DNA of 7,224 nt from an uncultured Clostridia bacterium (GTDB lineage: Bacteria > Bacillota > Clostridia > Christensenellales > Borkfalkiaceae), in the NCBI GenBank assembly GCA_937920115.1, contig CALGVF010000251.1:1-7224 (forward strand), in the 5' to 3' direction. The stretch's first letter is position 1. Each line of letters starts with the position of its first letter. The notes beneath the pieces are model-generated. The model was not told the origin of the DNA, made no database searches, and saw nothing but the letters and a program-made list of their open reading frames with translations. The position numbers were made by a program, and so were the translations under genes. Below are positions 1 to 6,583 of the stretch, in pieces.

Positions 1-156
1 GAAGTCGCCGTTACCATAGGCATGAGTTCGGACAACGTGAGCGTTATCGTCAAAGACGCCGATTTCGATCAGGACGACGCGATTTTGATTTACACGATTT
101 GCGCGAACGAAGTCAACGCCGCTCCCGACAACGTTTACATACAGGCAATCTCGTAA
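1..156 (+). CDS. spoIIIAH: Probable stage III sporulation protein AH, C-terminal end (partial)
   Basis: Frame 1 is open from the first base to a TAA at 154-156 and gives the last 51 residues of a protein whose start lies outside the window. The tail has the pattern of the SpoIIIAH C-terminal domain: a beta strand (VSVIVKDADF), an acidic helix start (DQDDAILIYTICANEV) and a closing strand (APDNVYIQAIS). In the family, SpoIIIAH is a mother-cell membrane protein with a YscJ/FliF-like ring domain that pairs with forespore SpoIIQ to form a channel across the two spore membranes. Position supports the call, since spoIIIAH is the last gene of the spoIIIA operon and often lies just before asp23 in Clostridia. 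The fragment is short and similarity is by eye only, so SpoIIIAF or another protein is possible. The coding call is firmer than the name. Confidence 0.6.
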   Translation, partial: EVAVTIGMSSDNVSVIVKDADFDQDDAILIYTICANEVNAAPDNVYIQAIS

Positions 157-193
157 AAAACGTAGTTTTAAGGCGGTTTTCGGATATTAAAAC

Positions 194-222
194 TTGACAG
201 CAAGCGTTTTTGGTGTTATAAT
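194..222 (+). promoter_or_regulatory. Sigma-A promoter of asp23
   Basis: A perfect -35 box TTGACA (194-199) and a perfect -10 box TATAAT (217-222) are separated by exactly 17 bases. A TG at 214-215 one base before the -10 box makes it an extended -10 promoter as well. Transcription should start near 229-230. It lies in the noncoding gap between the upstream stop and asp23. A fully consensus promoter predicts strong, constitutive housekeeping expression unless a regulator acts on it. The promoter separates asp23 from the upstream sporulation gene. Confidence 0.93.
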
Positions 223-227
223 ACGTT

Positions 228-250
228 TATATAGTAGAAATACTAATATA
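228..250 (+). promoter_or_regulatory. 5' UTR hairpin with GAAA tetraloop
   Basis: TAGTA (232-236) pairs with TACTA (241-245) around a GAAA loop (237-240). The stem continues with TATA (228-231) against TATA (247-250), leaving A246 bulged, for nine pairs in total. It sits at the predicted transcript start and ends three bases before the Shine-Dalgarno sequence at 254-259. By analogy with known 5'-terminal stem-loops it may protect the mRNA from 5'-dependent decay. As DNA, the same dyad could be an operator at the start site. Both roles are inferred; the stem is AT-rich, so its stability is modest. Confidence 0.45.
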
Positions 251-263
251 CGCGAGGTGTAAA

Positions 264-614
264 ATGTCCGAATTGAAGAACAGCGCGGGCGAAAGAAAAG
301 GCAAAGTCGTCTACAATATAGGCATAGTTAAGGGTATTGTGCGACTTGCGGTGGAAGACGTTTCCGGCGTGGCGATAAGAAGCAGAAAAAAATCGCCGAC
401 GAACACCGACGGAATAAAGGTCGATTTTTCAAACGGTCAGATCAACGTTTCCGTTGCCGTCGACGTTTACTACGGTTACAGTATTTCCGACGTCGCCTAC
501 GATATTCAGCAGAGTATAAAGCATAGCGTCGAATCTATGTCGAAGTACAAAATCGGCAACATAGACGTCAAAGTGAACGGGGTAATCTTCCCCGACGAAC
601 AGTCGATAGACTGA
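264..614 (+). CDS. Asp23/Gls24 family envelope stress protein
   Basis: This 116-residue protein belongs to the Asp23/Gls24 (DUF322, YqhY/YloU) family. Family features are the N-terminal VVYNIGIVKGIVRLAVEDVSGV stretch (about 15-36), the central amphipathic part DVYYGYSISDVAYDIQQSI (67-85) and the closing strand IDVKVNGVIF (100-109). It has no signal peptide or membrane segment. Members are abundant cytoplasmic proteins; S. aureus Asp23 is held at the membrane by AmaP, and B. subtilis YqhY is linked to acetyl-CoA carboxylase activity. No accBC genes lie beside it here, although they do in B. subtilis. The ATG is fixed by GAGGTG at 254-259. A consensus promoter in front and a terminator behind suggest it is mainly transcribed alone and strongly. 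Its exact role cannot be read from the sequence. Confidence 0.93.
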   Translation: MSELKNSAGERKGKVVYNIGIVKGIVRLAVEDVSGVAIRSRKKSPTNTDGIKVDFSNGQINVSVAVDVYYGYSISDVAYDIQQSIKHSVESMSKYKIGNIDVKVNGVIFPDEQSID

Positions 615-616
615 AA

Positions 617-651
617 GCCGTCCGCAGGCTGTAAGAACGCGTGCGGGCGGC
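617..651 (+). other. GC-rich hairpin after asp23
   Basis: GCCGTCCGCA (617-626) pairs with TGCGGGCGGC (642-651) as a 10-base-pair stem with one G-U pair and a 15-base loop. It begins two bases after the asp23 stop codon. No T-run follows, so it is not an intrinsic terminator by itself. It may protect the 3' end of the asp23 mRNA from exonucleases, slow RNA polymerase ahead of the terminator just downstream, or bind a protein. These roles are inferred; the pairing is seen directly. Confidence 0.55.
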
Positions 652-654
652 TAT

Positions 655-703
655 ACAAACTGCAATAGTTTATAACAACTATTGCGGTTTGTTTTATTTT
701 TTT
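655..703 (+). terminator. Rho-independent terminator between asp23 and nusB
   Basis: Bases 655-670 pair with 677-692 as a 16-base-pair stem containing one G-U pair, closed by the six-base loop TATAAC. The 3' side runs directly into a T-rich tract at 692-703 broken only by A696. This is the classic form of an intrinsic terminator, although the stem is less GC-rich than most. It ends 16 bases before the nusB start codon, so it would stop most asp23 transcripts. I see no good promoter between it and nusB, so downstream genes may depend on readthrough. Confidence 0.87.
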
Positions 704-719
704 ACGAAGAGGATACATT

Positions 720-1118
720 ATGAGAAGAGACGCAAGAGACGCCGTCTACAAGATTTTATACGCAGACCTTTTTAACGACAACGACGAAGTTTTTGAAAAA
801 GAAATGTTCGGGGAGAGCAAACTCTCGAAAGAAGATTCGGAATTTGCCCGTTCGCTTCTGAACGTTATAAACGAGCATAAATCGGAAATCGAGGAAATAA
901 TCTCGTCTTACGCGAAAGGCTACAAGTTTGAAAGATTATATTCAACCGATAAGTGCGCTTTGTATATAGCGGTTGCGGAATTGAAATACTTTGAGGACGT
1001 GCCTAACGTGGTCGCGATAGACGAGGCGTTGTCTCTCGTCAGGAAATATTCCACGGACGAAAGTCTCAACTACGTCAACGGAATACTCGCTTCTCTCAAA
1101 AAGGACTTGGAGGCGTAA
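720..1118 (+). CDS. nusB: Transcription antitermination factor NusB
   Basis: This 132-residue protein has the normal length and all-helical pattern of NusB. The N-terminal RNA-binding helix RRDARDAVYKILY is at 2-14. The family core ERLYSTDKCALYIAVAEL (71-88), VVAIDEALSL (97-106) and the C-terminal YVNGILASL (118-126) follow. NusB pairs with ribosomal protein S10 (NusE), binds boxA RNA and helps RNA polymerase read through terminators in rRNA operons. The core helix normally reads LR where this protein has LY (81-82), a mild deviation. The ATG is supported by GAGG at 709-712. It is the first gene of the long operon, and folD starts one base after its stop. The terminator just upstream makes control by attenuation plausible, possibly involving NusB itself, but that is an inference. 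Confidence 0.96.
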   Translation: MRRDARDAVYKILYADLFNDNDEVFEKEMFGESKLSKEDSEFARSLLNVINEHKSEIEEIISSYAKGYKFERLYSTDKCALYIAVAELKYFEDVPNVVAIDEALSLVRKYSTDESLNYVNGILASLKKDLEA

Positions 1119-1119
1119 A

Positions 1120-1977
1120 ATGGCGATTATCGACGGAAAACTCGTGTCTGCGGCGGTCAGAGAAGAAATAAAAGAGAAAATCGCCGAAGCAAACGAAAAA
1201 TACGGCAAAACTTTTAAACTTACGGTAATAATCGCAGGTAACGACCCCGCCTCGGAAATTTACGTTCGCAACAAGGGAAAGGCGTGCGAAGCGGTCGGAA
1301 TTTTGTCGGAAACGATGAAATTGCCCGAAGATATAAGTCAGGAAGAAATAGAAAAAATCGTACGGGATAAAGTTGCCGACGAGTCGATCGACGGTATTTT
1401 GGTTCAACTTCCTTTGCCGAAAACGCTCGACGAGAAAAAGGTTTTAAAACTGATACCGCCCGAAAAGGACGTTGACGGTTTTACCGACGCGAACGTAGGA
1501 AGGCTCGCCCTCTTTTCGGACGACGCTCTTTGTTCCTGCACGCCGCAAGGCATGATTAAACTTCTCGATTACTACGATATACCTTTAAAGGGCAAACACG
1601 CCGTAGTAGTCGGCAGAAGCAATATCGTGGGAAAACCCATGTCGCTTATGCTTTTAAGACGAGATTGCACGGTTACGGTATGCCACAGCAAAACGGAAAA
1701 TCTCGCTAAATACACCAAAGACGCGGATATTCTCGTCTGTGCAGTGGGCAAAAAACACATTATCACCGCAGATATGGTAAAAGACGGAGCGGTGGTTCTC
1801 GACGCGGGAATAAACAGAGTAGACGGCAAGATTTACGGCGACGCGGACTTCGACGAAATAAGCAAAAAAGCGGCGTATATCACGCCCGTTCCCGGCGGCG
1901 TAGGACCCATGACTATTACGATGCTTATGTACAACACCTATCTTGCGGGAATGAGAAAGATAAAAAATGACAAATAA
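1120..1977 (+). CDS. folD: Bifunctional methylene-THF dehydrogenase / methenyl-THF cyclohydrolase FolD
   Basis: FolD oxidises 5,10-methylene-tetrahydrofolate with NADP+ and then hydrolyses the methenyl form to 10-formyl-tetrahydrofolate in the cytoplasm, feeding purine and formyl-methionine synthesis. At 285 residues it is full length. The substrate-site motif YVRNK (48-52) carries the catalytic Lys52. DGILVQLPLP (91-100) and KDVDGF (116-121, with Asp119) complete the folate pocket. The Rossmann part shows VVVGRSNIVGKP (162-173), which binds the nicotinamide cofactor, and PGGVGPMT (258-265) closes the site. The start is fixed by GGAGG at 1109-1113, inside the end of nusB. Its last 11 bases overlap ispA. 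In Bacillus, xseA and xseB follow folD; here they are absent. Confidence 0.97.
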   Translation: MAIIDGKLVSAAVREEIKEKIAEANEKYGKTFKLTVIIAGNDPASEIYVRNKGKACEAVGILSETMKLPEDISQEEIEKIVRDKVADESIDGILVQLPLPKTLDEKKVLKLIPPEKDVDGFTDANVGRLALFSDDALCSCTPQGMIKLLDYYDIPLKGKHAVVVGRSNIVGKPMSLMLLRRDCTVTVCHSKTENLAKYTKDADILVCAVGKKHIITADMVKDGAVVLDAGINRVDGKIYGDADFDEISKKAAYITPVPGGVGPMTITMLMYNTYLAGMRKIKNDK

Positions 1978-2857
1978 GGCTTTTGAGGACAAATATTCGG
2001 ACTATCTTGCCGAATTTATAAGTTACGCTAAATCTGTTTTCCAAAACGTAACAACAGACAGCAGACTTGCAGAAGCGATGAAATATTCGTTTTTTGCGGG
2101 CGGCAAGAGAATCAGACCCGTTCTGATGCTCGCATTTAACGAAGTTTTGAGTGGTAAAATCGAAAACATTATGCCTTTTGCCTTCGCTTTGGAGTGCATA
2201 CATACATACTCGCTCATTCACGACGATTTACCTGCTTTGGATAACGATTTGTTAAGAAGAGGAAAACCATCCTGTCACGCCGCATTTGGCGAGGCTACGG
2301 CGATTTTGGCGGGCGACGCCCTTTTGAATTTTGCGTTCGAACATACGCTTAAATCAGTAAAAGACGAAAGGCAGATTAAGGCTCTTTCCTATCTTGCCGA
2401 ATGTTCGGGATATTCGGGAATGCTCGGCGGGCAAATGGAAGATATAGAAAACGAGAAGAGCAAGGGCTTGAAAGCCGATTATACAGACGGAGACAAAGAG
2501 ACCCTTTTAAACAGTATTTACGAAAAAAAGACGGGGAAATTTTTAACAGCACCGTTTAAAATTGCGGCGATTATATCAGACGATAGTAAAATCGAACTCG
2601 CCGAGAAAATCGGCTCGCTTTTCGGAAGAGCGTTTCAGTATGCGGACGATTTGAAAGATATTTACTTAACGCCCGAACAAACGGGAAAGTCGGCGGGCAA
2701 AGACGAAGCCGAGGGAAAGTTGACATCCGTTGCGGTATACGGAGCGGACAAGGTTAAAAGATTGGTTTCCGAATATGAAAATCAAATAGAAAACCTTTTA
2801 AAATCTCTTGATAATTCGGAGTTTTTGAGGGTTTTGACGAAAAGCGTTTTAAAATGA
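1967..2857 (+). CDS. ispA: Short-chain polyprenyl synthase, probable farnesyl diphosphate synthase
   Basis: This 296-residue protein is a complete trans-isoprenyl diphosphate synthase of the all-helical fold. It has GGKRIRP (45-51), the first aspartate-rich motif DDLPALD (86-92) followed by Arg97-Arg98, GDALL (116-120), GQMEDI (155-160), KTG (188-190) and the second aspartate-rich motif FQYADDLKD (223-231). The DDx4D spacing of the first motif, with a two-residue insertion, is usual for bacterial farnesyl diphosphate synthases. The enzyme would condense isopentenyl diphosphate with dimethylallyl and geranyl diphosphate to give C15. A C20 product cannot be excluded from sequence. The ATG lies inside folD with only a weak purine run before it, so translation is probably coupled to folD. 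Its stop overlaps the tlyA start as ATGA. Confidence 0.94.
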   Translation: MTNKAFEDKYSDYLAEFISYAKSVFQNVTTDSRLAEAMKYSFFAGGKRIRPVLMLAFNEVLSGKIENIMPFAFALECIHTYSLIHDDLPALDNDLLRRGKPSCHAAFGEATAILAGDALLNFAFEHTLKSVKDERQIKALSYLAECSGYSGMLGGQMEDIENEKSKGLKADYTDGDKETLLNSIYEKKTGKFLTAPFKIAAIISDDSKIELAEKIGSLFGRAFQYADDLKDIYLTPEQTGKSAGKDEAEGKLTSVAVYGADKVKRLVSEYENQIENLLKSLDNSEFLRVLTKSVLK

Positions 2858-3624
2858 GATTAGACCTTTACCTGTACAAAAACGGTCTATGTCGTTCGAG
2901 GACGAAAGCCGCCGAAGCGATTGAGAAAGGAGCGGTTTCTGTCAACGGCAAAACCGTGCTAAAAACCTCTTTCGACGTAAAAGAGTCGGACGAAATAGAA
3001 CTTAGAGAAGAAAGTATTTCTTTCGTGTCGAACGGCGGGTACAAACTCGAAAAGGCGTTCGCAGATTTCGGATTTCCTGCGGAAAACCTCGTGTTTGCCG
3101 ACGTGGGAGCGAGTACGGGCGGTTTTACCGATTGCCTTTTAAAACACGGAGCGAAAAAAATATTTGCCGTGGACGTAGGCGAAAGTCAGTTGAACGACGA
3201 GTTGAAATCGAACGATAAAGTAGTCGTAAAGGACAATCTCAATGCAAGAAATCTCACGGCGAACGATTTGGGCGAGTGCGTTGACGGGGCGGTGTGCGAC
3301 GTGAGTTTTATCTCGCTCACCTACGTTTTACGCCCGATTTACGATACGCTTAAAGAAAACGGCTTTGCCGTCGTTCTTTTAAAACCGCAATTCGAGTGCG
3401 GAAAAAAATATCTGAATAAAAACGGAATAGTAAACTCGGTAAAAGCGAAAGAAGAAGCGGCTATGAAGATTTTTGACTTCGCAAATTCCCTCGGCTTTAC
3501 CGTTTCCGATTTTACCAACGCACCGTTAAGAGAAGGCAAAAACGTAGAGTATTTGTTCTACCTTACCAAAAACGGCGAAAAGAAAATATCGGCTGAAACA
3601 GTCAAAAAAAGAGTTGTCGTATGA
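2854..3624 (+). CDS. tlyA: TlyA family rRNA (cytidine-2'-O)-methyltransferase
   Basis: At 256 residues this matches TlyA/YqxC. An N-terminal S4 RNA-binding domain (about 1-55, RLDLYLYKNGLCRSRTKAAE and VSVNGK) leads to an FtsJ-like Rossmann methyltransferase. The SAM-binding motif is DVGASTGGFTD (83-93) with DVG at 107-109, followed by DVSFISL (149-155) and KPQFE (177-181). A K-D-K-E set typical of 2'-O-methyltransferases fits Lys64, Asp149, Lys177 and Glu232. Characterised TlyA enzymes methylate cytidines in 23S and, in some types, 16S rRNA, and affect capreomycin sensitivity; some members were named haemolysins. The segment usually reading SRGG is SNGG here (59-62). No Shine-Dalgarno is visible near the start, which overlaps ispA by four bases, so reinitiation is likely. 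A dxs gene usual beside it in Bacillus is missing. Confidence 0.95.
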   Translation: MRLDLYLYKNGLCRSRTKAAEAIEKGAVSVNGKTVLKTSFDVKESDEIELREESISFVSNGGYKLEKAFADFGFPAENLVFADVGASTGGFTDCLLKHGAKKIFAVDVGESQLNDELKSNDKVVVKDNLNARNLTANDLGECVDGAVCDVSFISLTYVLRPIYDTLKENGFAVVLLKPQFECGKKYLNKNGIVNSVKAKEEAAMKIFDFANSLGFTVSDFTNAPLREGKNVEYLFYLTKNGEKKISAETVKKRVVV

Positions 3625-4415
3625 AAAAAATAGCGATATTTGAAAAAAAAGGCGATAATGACGCAGACGAACATTTTGAAAATTTCAAAAAATTGCTCGG
3701 AGACGGCGTCGAGTGTGTAAAGTGGAACGAGGGCGAACCTTTTGACGGTTACGACCTTTTCGTCGTTTTCGGAGGGGACGGCACGGTGCTTAAAATCGCC
3801 CCTTACGCCACCGTTTCCGAAACGCCGATACTTGCTATAAACGCGGGAACGGTCGGGTATTTAAGCGGCTACGAACTAAAAGACATAGATAAATGCGTAA
3901 AGCAGATAAAAGAAAACGATTTGGTAATATCCGAAAGGAGCGTTCTCGAAATCTCGGCGAAAGGTAAAAAATATCTCGCCTTAAACGACGCGGTAGTCGA
4001 GAGAAACAGGTCGGTAAACGGCAAAGCCGTGGTATCTAAACTGAGTTTTATGCTCGACGGCAAAAAAGTTTACGATTTGTCTTCGGACGGAATTATTATC
4101 TCAACGCCGACAGGGTCTACCGCTTATTCGCTTTCGGCGGGCGGAGTAGTTCTTGCCCCAAGATTGAAATCGTTTATCGCAACGCCTATATGCTCGCACG
4201 GCTTGGGGGCGAGACCCGTCGTATACGACGATTCGAGCGTATGCGAAATAATCGTTTCGGAAAGTTCGTGCGACTGCGTTTTAAGCGTTGACGGAAGGTG
4301 CGAAACAATGCTCGAAAAGGGCGACTCGGTCATAATAAGGAAATACGTAAAACATTTAAAAATCGTCGATAACGACTACAATTTTTATGATAAAATATAC
4401 AGAAAACTCGGGTGA
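3621..4415 (+). CDS. nadK: NAD kinase
   Basis: NadK phosphorylates NAD to NADP with ATP or polyphosphate in the cytoplasm. The 264-residue protein has the family landmarks in order: the GGDG phosphate-binding motif (51-54, in FVVFGGDGTVLK), NAGTVGYL (74-81), LNDAVVERN (121-129), the conserved NAD-site stretch from Ser155 to Gly175 containing TPTGSTAYSLSAGG, then ARPVV (197-201) and VDG (223-225). Length is close to that of bacterial enzymes. The ATG overlaps the tlyA stop as ATGA, with only a weak AAGAG (3609-3613) before it. The next gene, argR, starts four bases after its stop. Placement of nadK between tlyA and argR is a common Clostridia arrangement. NADP made here is the cofactor for FolD. 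Confidence 0.97.
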   Translation: MKKIAIFEKKGDNDADEHFENFKKLLGDGVECVKWNEGEPFDGYDLFVVFGGDGTVLKIAPYATVSETPILAINAGTVGYLSGYELKDIDKCVKQIKENDLVISERSVLEISAKGKKYLALNDAVVERNRSVNGKAVVSKLSFMLDGKKVYDLSSDGIIISTPTGSTAYSLSAGGVVLAPRLKSFIATPICSHGLGARPVVYDDSSVCEIIVSESSCDCVLSVDGRCETMLEKGDSVIIRKYVKHLKIVDNDYNFYDKIYRKLG

Positions 4416-4419
4416 GAAA

Positions 4420-4872
4420 ATGACGAAAAATTCAAGACAAAACAAAATAATCGACATCATTACGAAAAACGAAATCGACACGCAGGAAGAACTTGCGAAA
4501 ATGCTTATCGACAGCGGTTTCAACGTAACGCAGGCGACGGTATCGAGAGATATTAAAGAACTCGGACTTATCAAAGTTCAGGGCAACGCGAGAAAGCACA
4601 AGTACGCCGTATCGAATTTCAAAGAGAACGGCGAACACGACGACAAGTTCTTAAATTTATTCAGAAACTGCGTCGTTGACATTGTCAGAGCCCAAAATTT
4701 AGTCGTTGTCAAGACTTTGGGCGGAAACGGCAATTCCGCGGGCGTACTCGTGGACAAACTGAAATTCGAGGAAATAGTCGGCAGCGTAGCGGGAGACGAT
4801 ACGCTTTTAATCGTAACGCACAGTATAAACGACGCCGAAAACGTAGTAGAAGCGTTAAAAAGACTTTTGTAA
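4420..4872 (+). CDS. argR: Arginine repressor ArgR/AhrC
   Basis: I chose the ATG at 4420, giving 150 residues, over the in-frame ATG at 4387. The later start has GGGTGAG (4410-4416) in front, gives the usual family N-terminus MTKNSRQNKIIDII and avoids a 29-base overlap with nadK. The N-terminal winged helix DNA-binding domain includes the recognition helix TQATVSRDIKELGL (37-50). The C-terminal hexamerisation and arginine-binding domain has VVVKTLGGNGNSAG (95-108) and GSVAGDDT (121-128), whose Asp126-Asp127 match the arginine-contacting pair. With arginine bound the hexamer represses biosynthesis and in Bacillota activates catabolism. The argR-recN pair is conserved across Bacillota although neither gene acts in the other's pathway. 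I see no clear ARG box in the window. Confidence 0.96.
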   Translation: MTKNSRQNKIIDIITKNEIDTQEELAKMLIDSGFNVTQATVSRDIKELGLIKVQGNARKHKYAVSNFKENGEHDDKFLNLFRNCVVDIVRAQNLVVVKTLGGNGNSAGVLVDKLKFEEIVGSVAGDDTLLIVTHSINDAENVVEALKRLL

Positions 4873-4877
4873 ATAAT

Positions 4878-6581
4878 ATGCTGAAATCTCTGCAACTGAA
4901 AAACGTGGCTTTAATCGAAAAAGCCGAAATAGAATTTGAAAAAGGTCTGAACGTATTATCGGGCGAAACAGGCTCGGGAAAATCAGTCGTAATCGACTCG
5001 ATAAACTTTGTTTTAGGGGCGAAAGCCGACAAAACGATGATTCGCCACGGCGAAAACGACTGTTCGGTCATTGCCGTATTCGACGCCGAAAACCTTGCGG
5101 GAGTTAAAAAACTGCTCGCGGACAGCGGTTTCGACGACTCGGACGAAATTATCGTTTCGAGAAAACTGACTGCGGACGGCAAGAGCAGCGTAAGGCTTAA
5201 CGGCGAACCCGTTACGCTCGGAATGCTGAGAACGATTACGGGCAACTTAATCGACGTTCACGGGCAAAGCGACCATTTTTCGCTTCTGAAAGATTCAGAA
5301 CAACTTGCCGTAGTCGATAATTTTTCGGGCGATAATCTTAAAAAGTTAAAAATTCAATGCTCGGATATTTGCAAAGATTTAAGAGAAATCGACGAAAAAA
5401 TGCTTTCTTTCGGCGGTAGCGAAAGCGAAAGAGCGATAAGAGCGGACATTTTAAAATATCAGATAGAAGAAATTAAAAACGCTGACCCGAAAGAGGGCGA
5501 AGAGGACGAACTCCTTGCGAAACGCAAAAAAATTCAAAGTTCGGAAAAGATAGCGGAGGCGTTCGGAGAAACGAAAAACGCCATCGACGGCGAAAATTGC
5601 GTTTCCGATTTACTTGGATCGGCGTTGAGAAGGTTGGGGCAGGTCGCCTCGCTCGATGACGAATATTCCTCTCTTTTCGATCGTTTAAAGAGCGTATCCG
5701 AGGAACTTTCCGATATTTCTTCCGTTTCCGAGGACATACTCGACGGTCTCGAATTCAACGAAGAGGACGCCGACAGAATCGAAAACAGACTTGACGTCAT
5801 TAAAAATCTTAAAAGAAAATACGGTAACACCGAACAGGAAATAGCGGGATTTTTGCAAAACGCCGAAATCGAATACGATAAACTCTGCAATTTCGACGCC
5901 GAATACGCCGAACTCACGGCGTTAAAGCAGAAAAAAATTACGGCTTTGAACGATATATACCGCAAAATTTCCGACGAGAGAAAGTGTCAGGCGGAAAAAT
6001 TGTCATCGAAAGTGACGGGCGAACTGAAACAACTCGGTATGAAAGACGCCGAATTTAAAATCGACTTCGAGCCGTTAAAAGAAGTTGTCGACGCCCCGTA
6101 TTCGGGTGACGGCGGAGACAGGGTAGAGTTTATGTTTTCCGCAAACCTCGGCGAACCCGTAAAACCTATGTCGAGAATAATAAGCGGCGGCGAAATGAGC
6201 AGGCTGATGCTCGCTTTAAAGACGGTTATATCCTCGTATCACGAGATTTCGACTTATATTTTTGATGAAATCGACGCGGGAATAAGCGGTAAAACAGCCG
6301 AGACGGTTGCCGAAAAGTTTGCGGATATATCGAAGGGCGTACAGATTATAGCGATATCGCACTTGCCGCAAATCGTGTCTTTTTCTGATTATTCGTATAA
6401 AATCGCGAAATACACGGAAAACGGCAAAACGTATACGGGCATCACGAAACTTGACGACGGCGAAAAAGTCGAAGAAGTGGTAAGACTTATCGGCGGCGAC
6501 CTTACAAGCAAATCCGCGGTAGAACACGCCACAGAACTAATCGAAAAAGCAAACGAATACAAACGCAAAAACGAGCGATAA
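4878..6581 (+). CDS. recN: DNA repair protein RecN
   Basis: RecN is an SMC-like ATPase that gathers at DNA double-strand breaks and promotes recombinational repair with RecA. This 567-residue copy is full length. The N-terminal ATPase half has MLKSLQLKNVALIEKAEIEF and Walker A GETGSGKS (29-36), then VHGQSDHFSLL with His128-Gln130. A charged helical region including YQIEEI (194-199) makes the coiled-coil arm, about 150-400. The C-terminal half has the ABC signature SGGEMSR (436-442), Walker B YIFDEIDAGISG (Glu464 catalytic) and the H-loop ISHLPQ (His495). The ATG lies five bases after the argR stop with no convincing Shine-Dalgarno, so coupling to argR is likely. It is the last gene of the operon in view. 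No LexA-type site is evident, and no terminator hairpin follows it. Confidence 0.97.
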   Translation: MLKSLQLKNVALIEKAEIEFEKGLNVLSGETGSGKSVVIDSINFVLGAKADKTMIRHGENDCSVIAVFDAENLAGVKKLLADSGFDDSDEIIVSRKLTADGKSSVRLNGEPVTLGMLRTITGNLIDVHGQSDHFSLLKDSEQLAVVDNFSGDNLKKLKIQCSDICKDLREIDEKMLSFGGSESERAIRADILKYQIEEIKNADPKEGEEDELLAKRKKIQSSEKIAEAFGETKNAIDGENCVSDLLGSALRRLGQVASLDDEYSSLFDRLKSVSEELSDISSVSEDILDGLEFNEEDADRIENRLDVIKNLKRKYGNTEQEIAGFLQNAEIEYDKLCNFDAEYAELTALKQKKITALNDIYRKISDERKCQAEKLSSKVTGELKQLGMKDAEFKIDFEPLKEVVDAPYSGDGGDRVEFMFSANLGEPVKPMSRIISGGEMSRLMLALKTVISSYHEISTYIFDEIDAGISGKTAETVAEKFADISKGVQIIAISHLPQIVSFSDYSYKIAKYTENGKTYTGITKLDDGEKVEEVVRLIGGDLTSKSAVEHATELIEKANEYKRKNER

Positions 6582-6583
6582 AT

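Noticed and set aside
157..169. Small hairpin AAAAC-GTA-GTTTT after the upstream stop codon as a terminator
   Set aside because: The stem is only five mostly A-T pairs and no T-run of useful length follows, so termination here cannot be supported.
506..718. 70-codon minus-strand ORF across the end of asp23 and the terminator
   Set aside because: It reads through the terminator stem and opposite asp23, and has no ribosome site or domain pattern; it is a chance frame.
4383..4395. Perfect AT dyad TTTTATGATAAAA just upstream of argR as a possible ArgR operator or promoter
   Set aside because: It is inside nadK coding sequence, does not match ARG-box half sites such as TGAAT/ATTCA, and the TAAAAT it contains has no acceptable -35 box at normal spacing.
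4387..4419. Upstream in-frame start for argR, adding 11 residues
   Set aside because: It would overlap nadK by 29 bases, has no ribosome site, and adds residues outside the usual ArgR N-terminus; the ATG at 4420 has GGGTGAG in front.
4709..5245. 178-codon minus-strand ORF opposite argR and recN
   Set aside because: It is a serine-rich shadow of strongly supported argR and recN, created by antisense reading of their GAN and GAA codons. It has no ribosome site or recognisable domain.
5534..5965. 143-codon minus-strand ORF inside recN
   Set aside because: It lies fully opposite the recN coiled-coil region, is dominated by Ser and Phe as expected from antisense of Glu and Lys codons, and shows no family motif.
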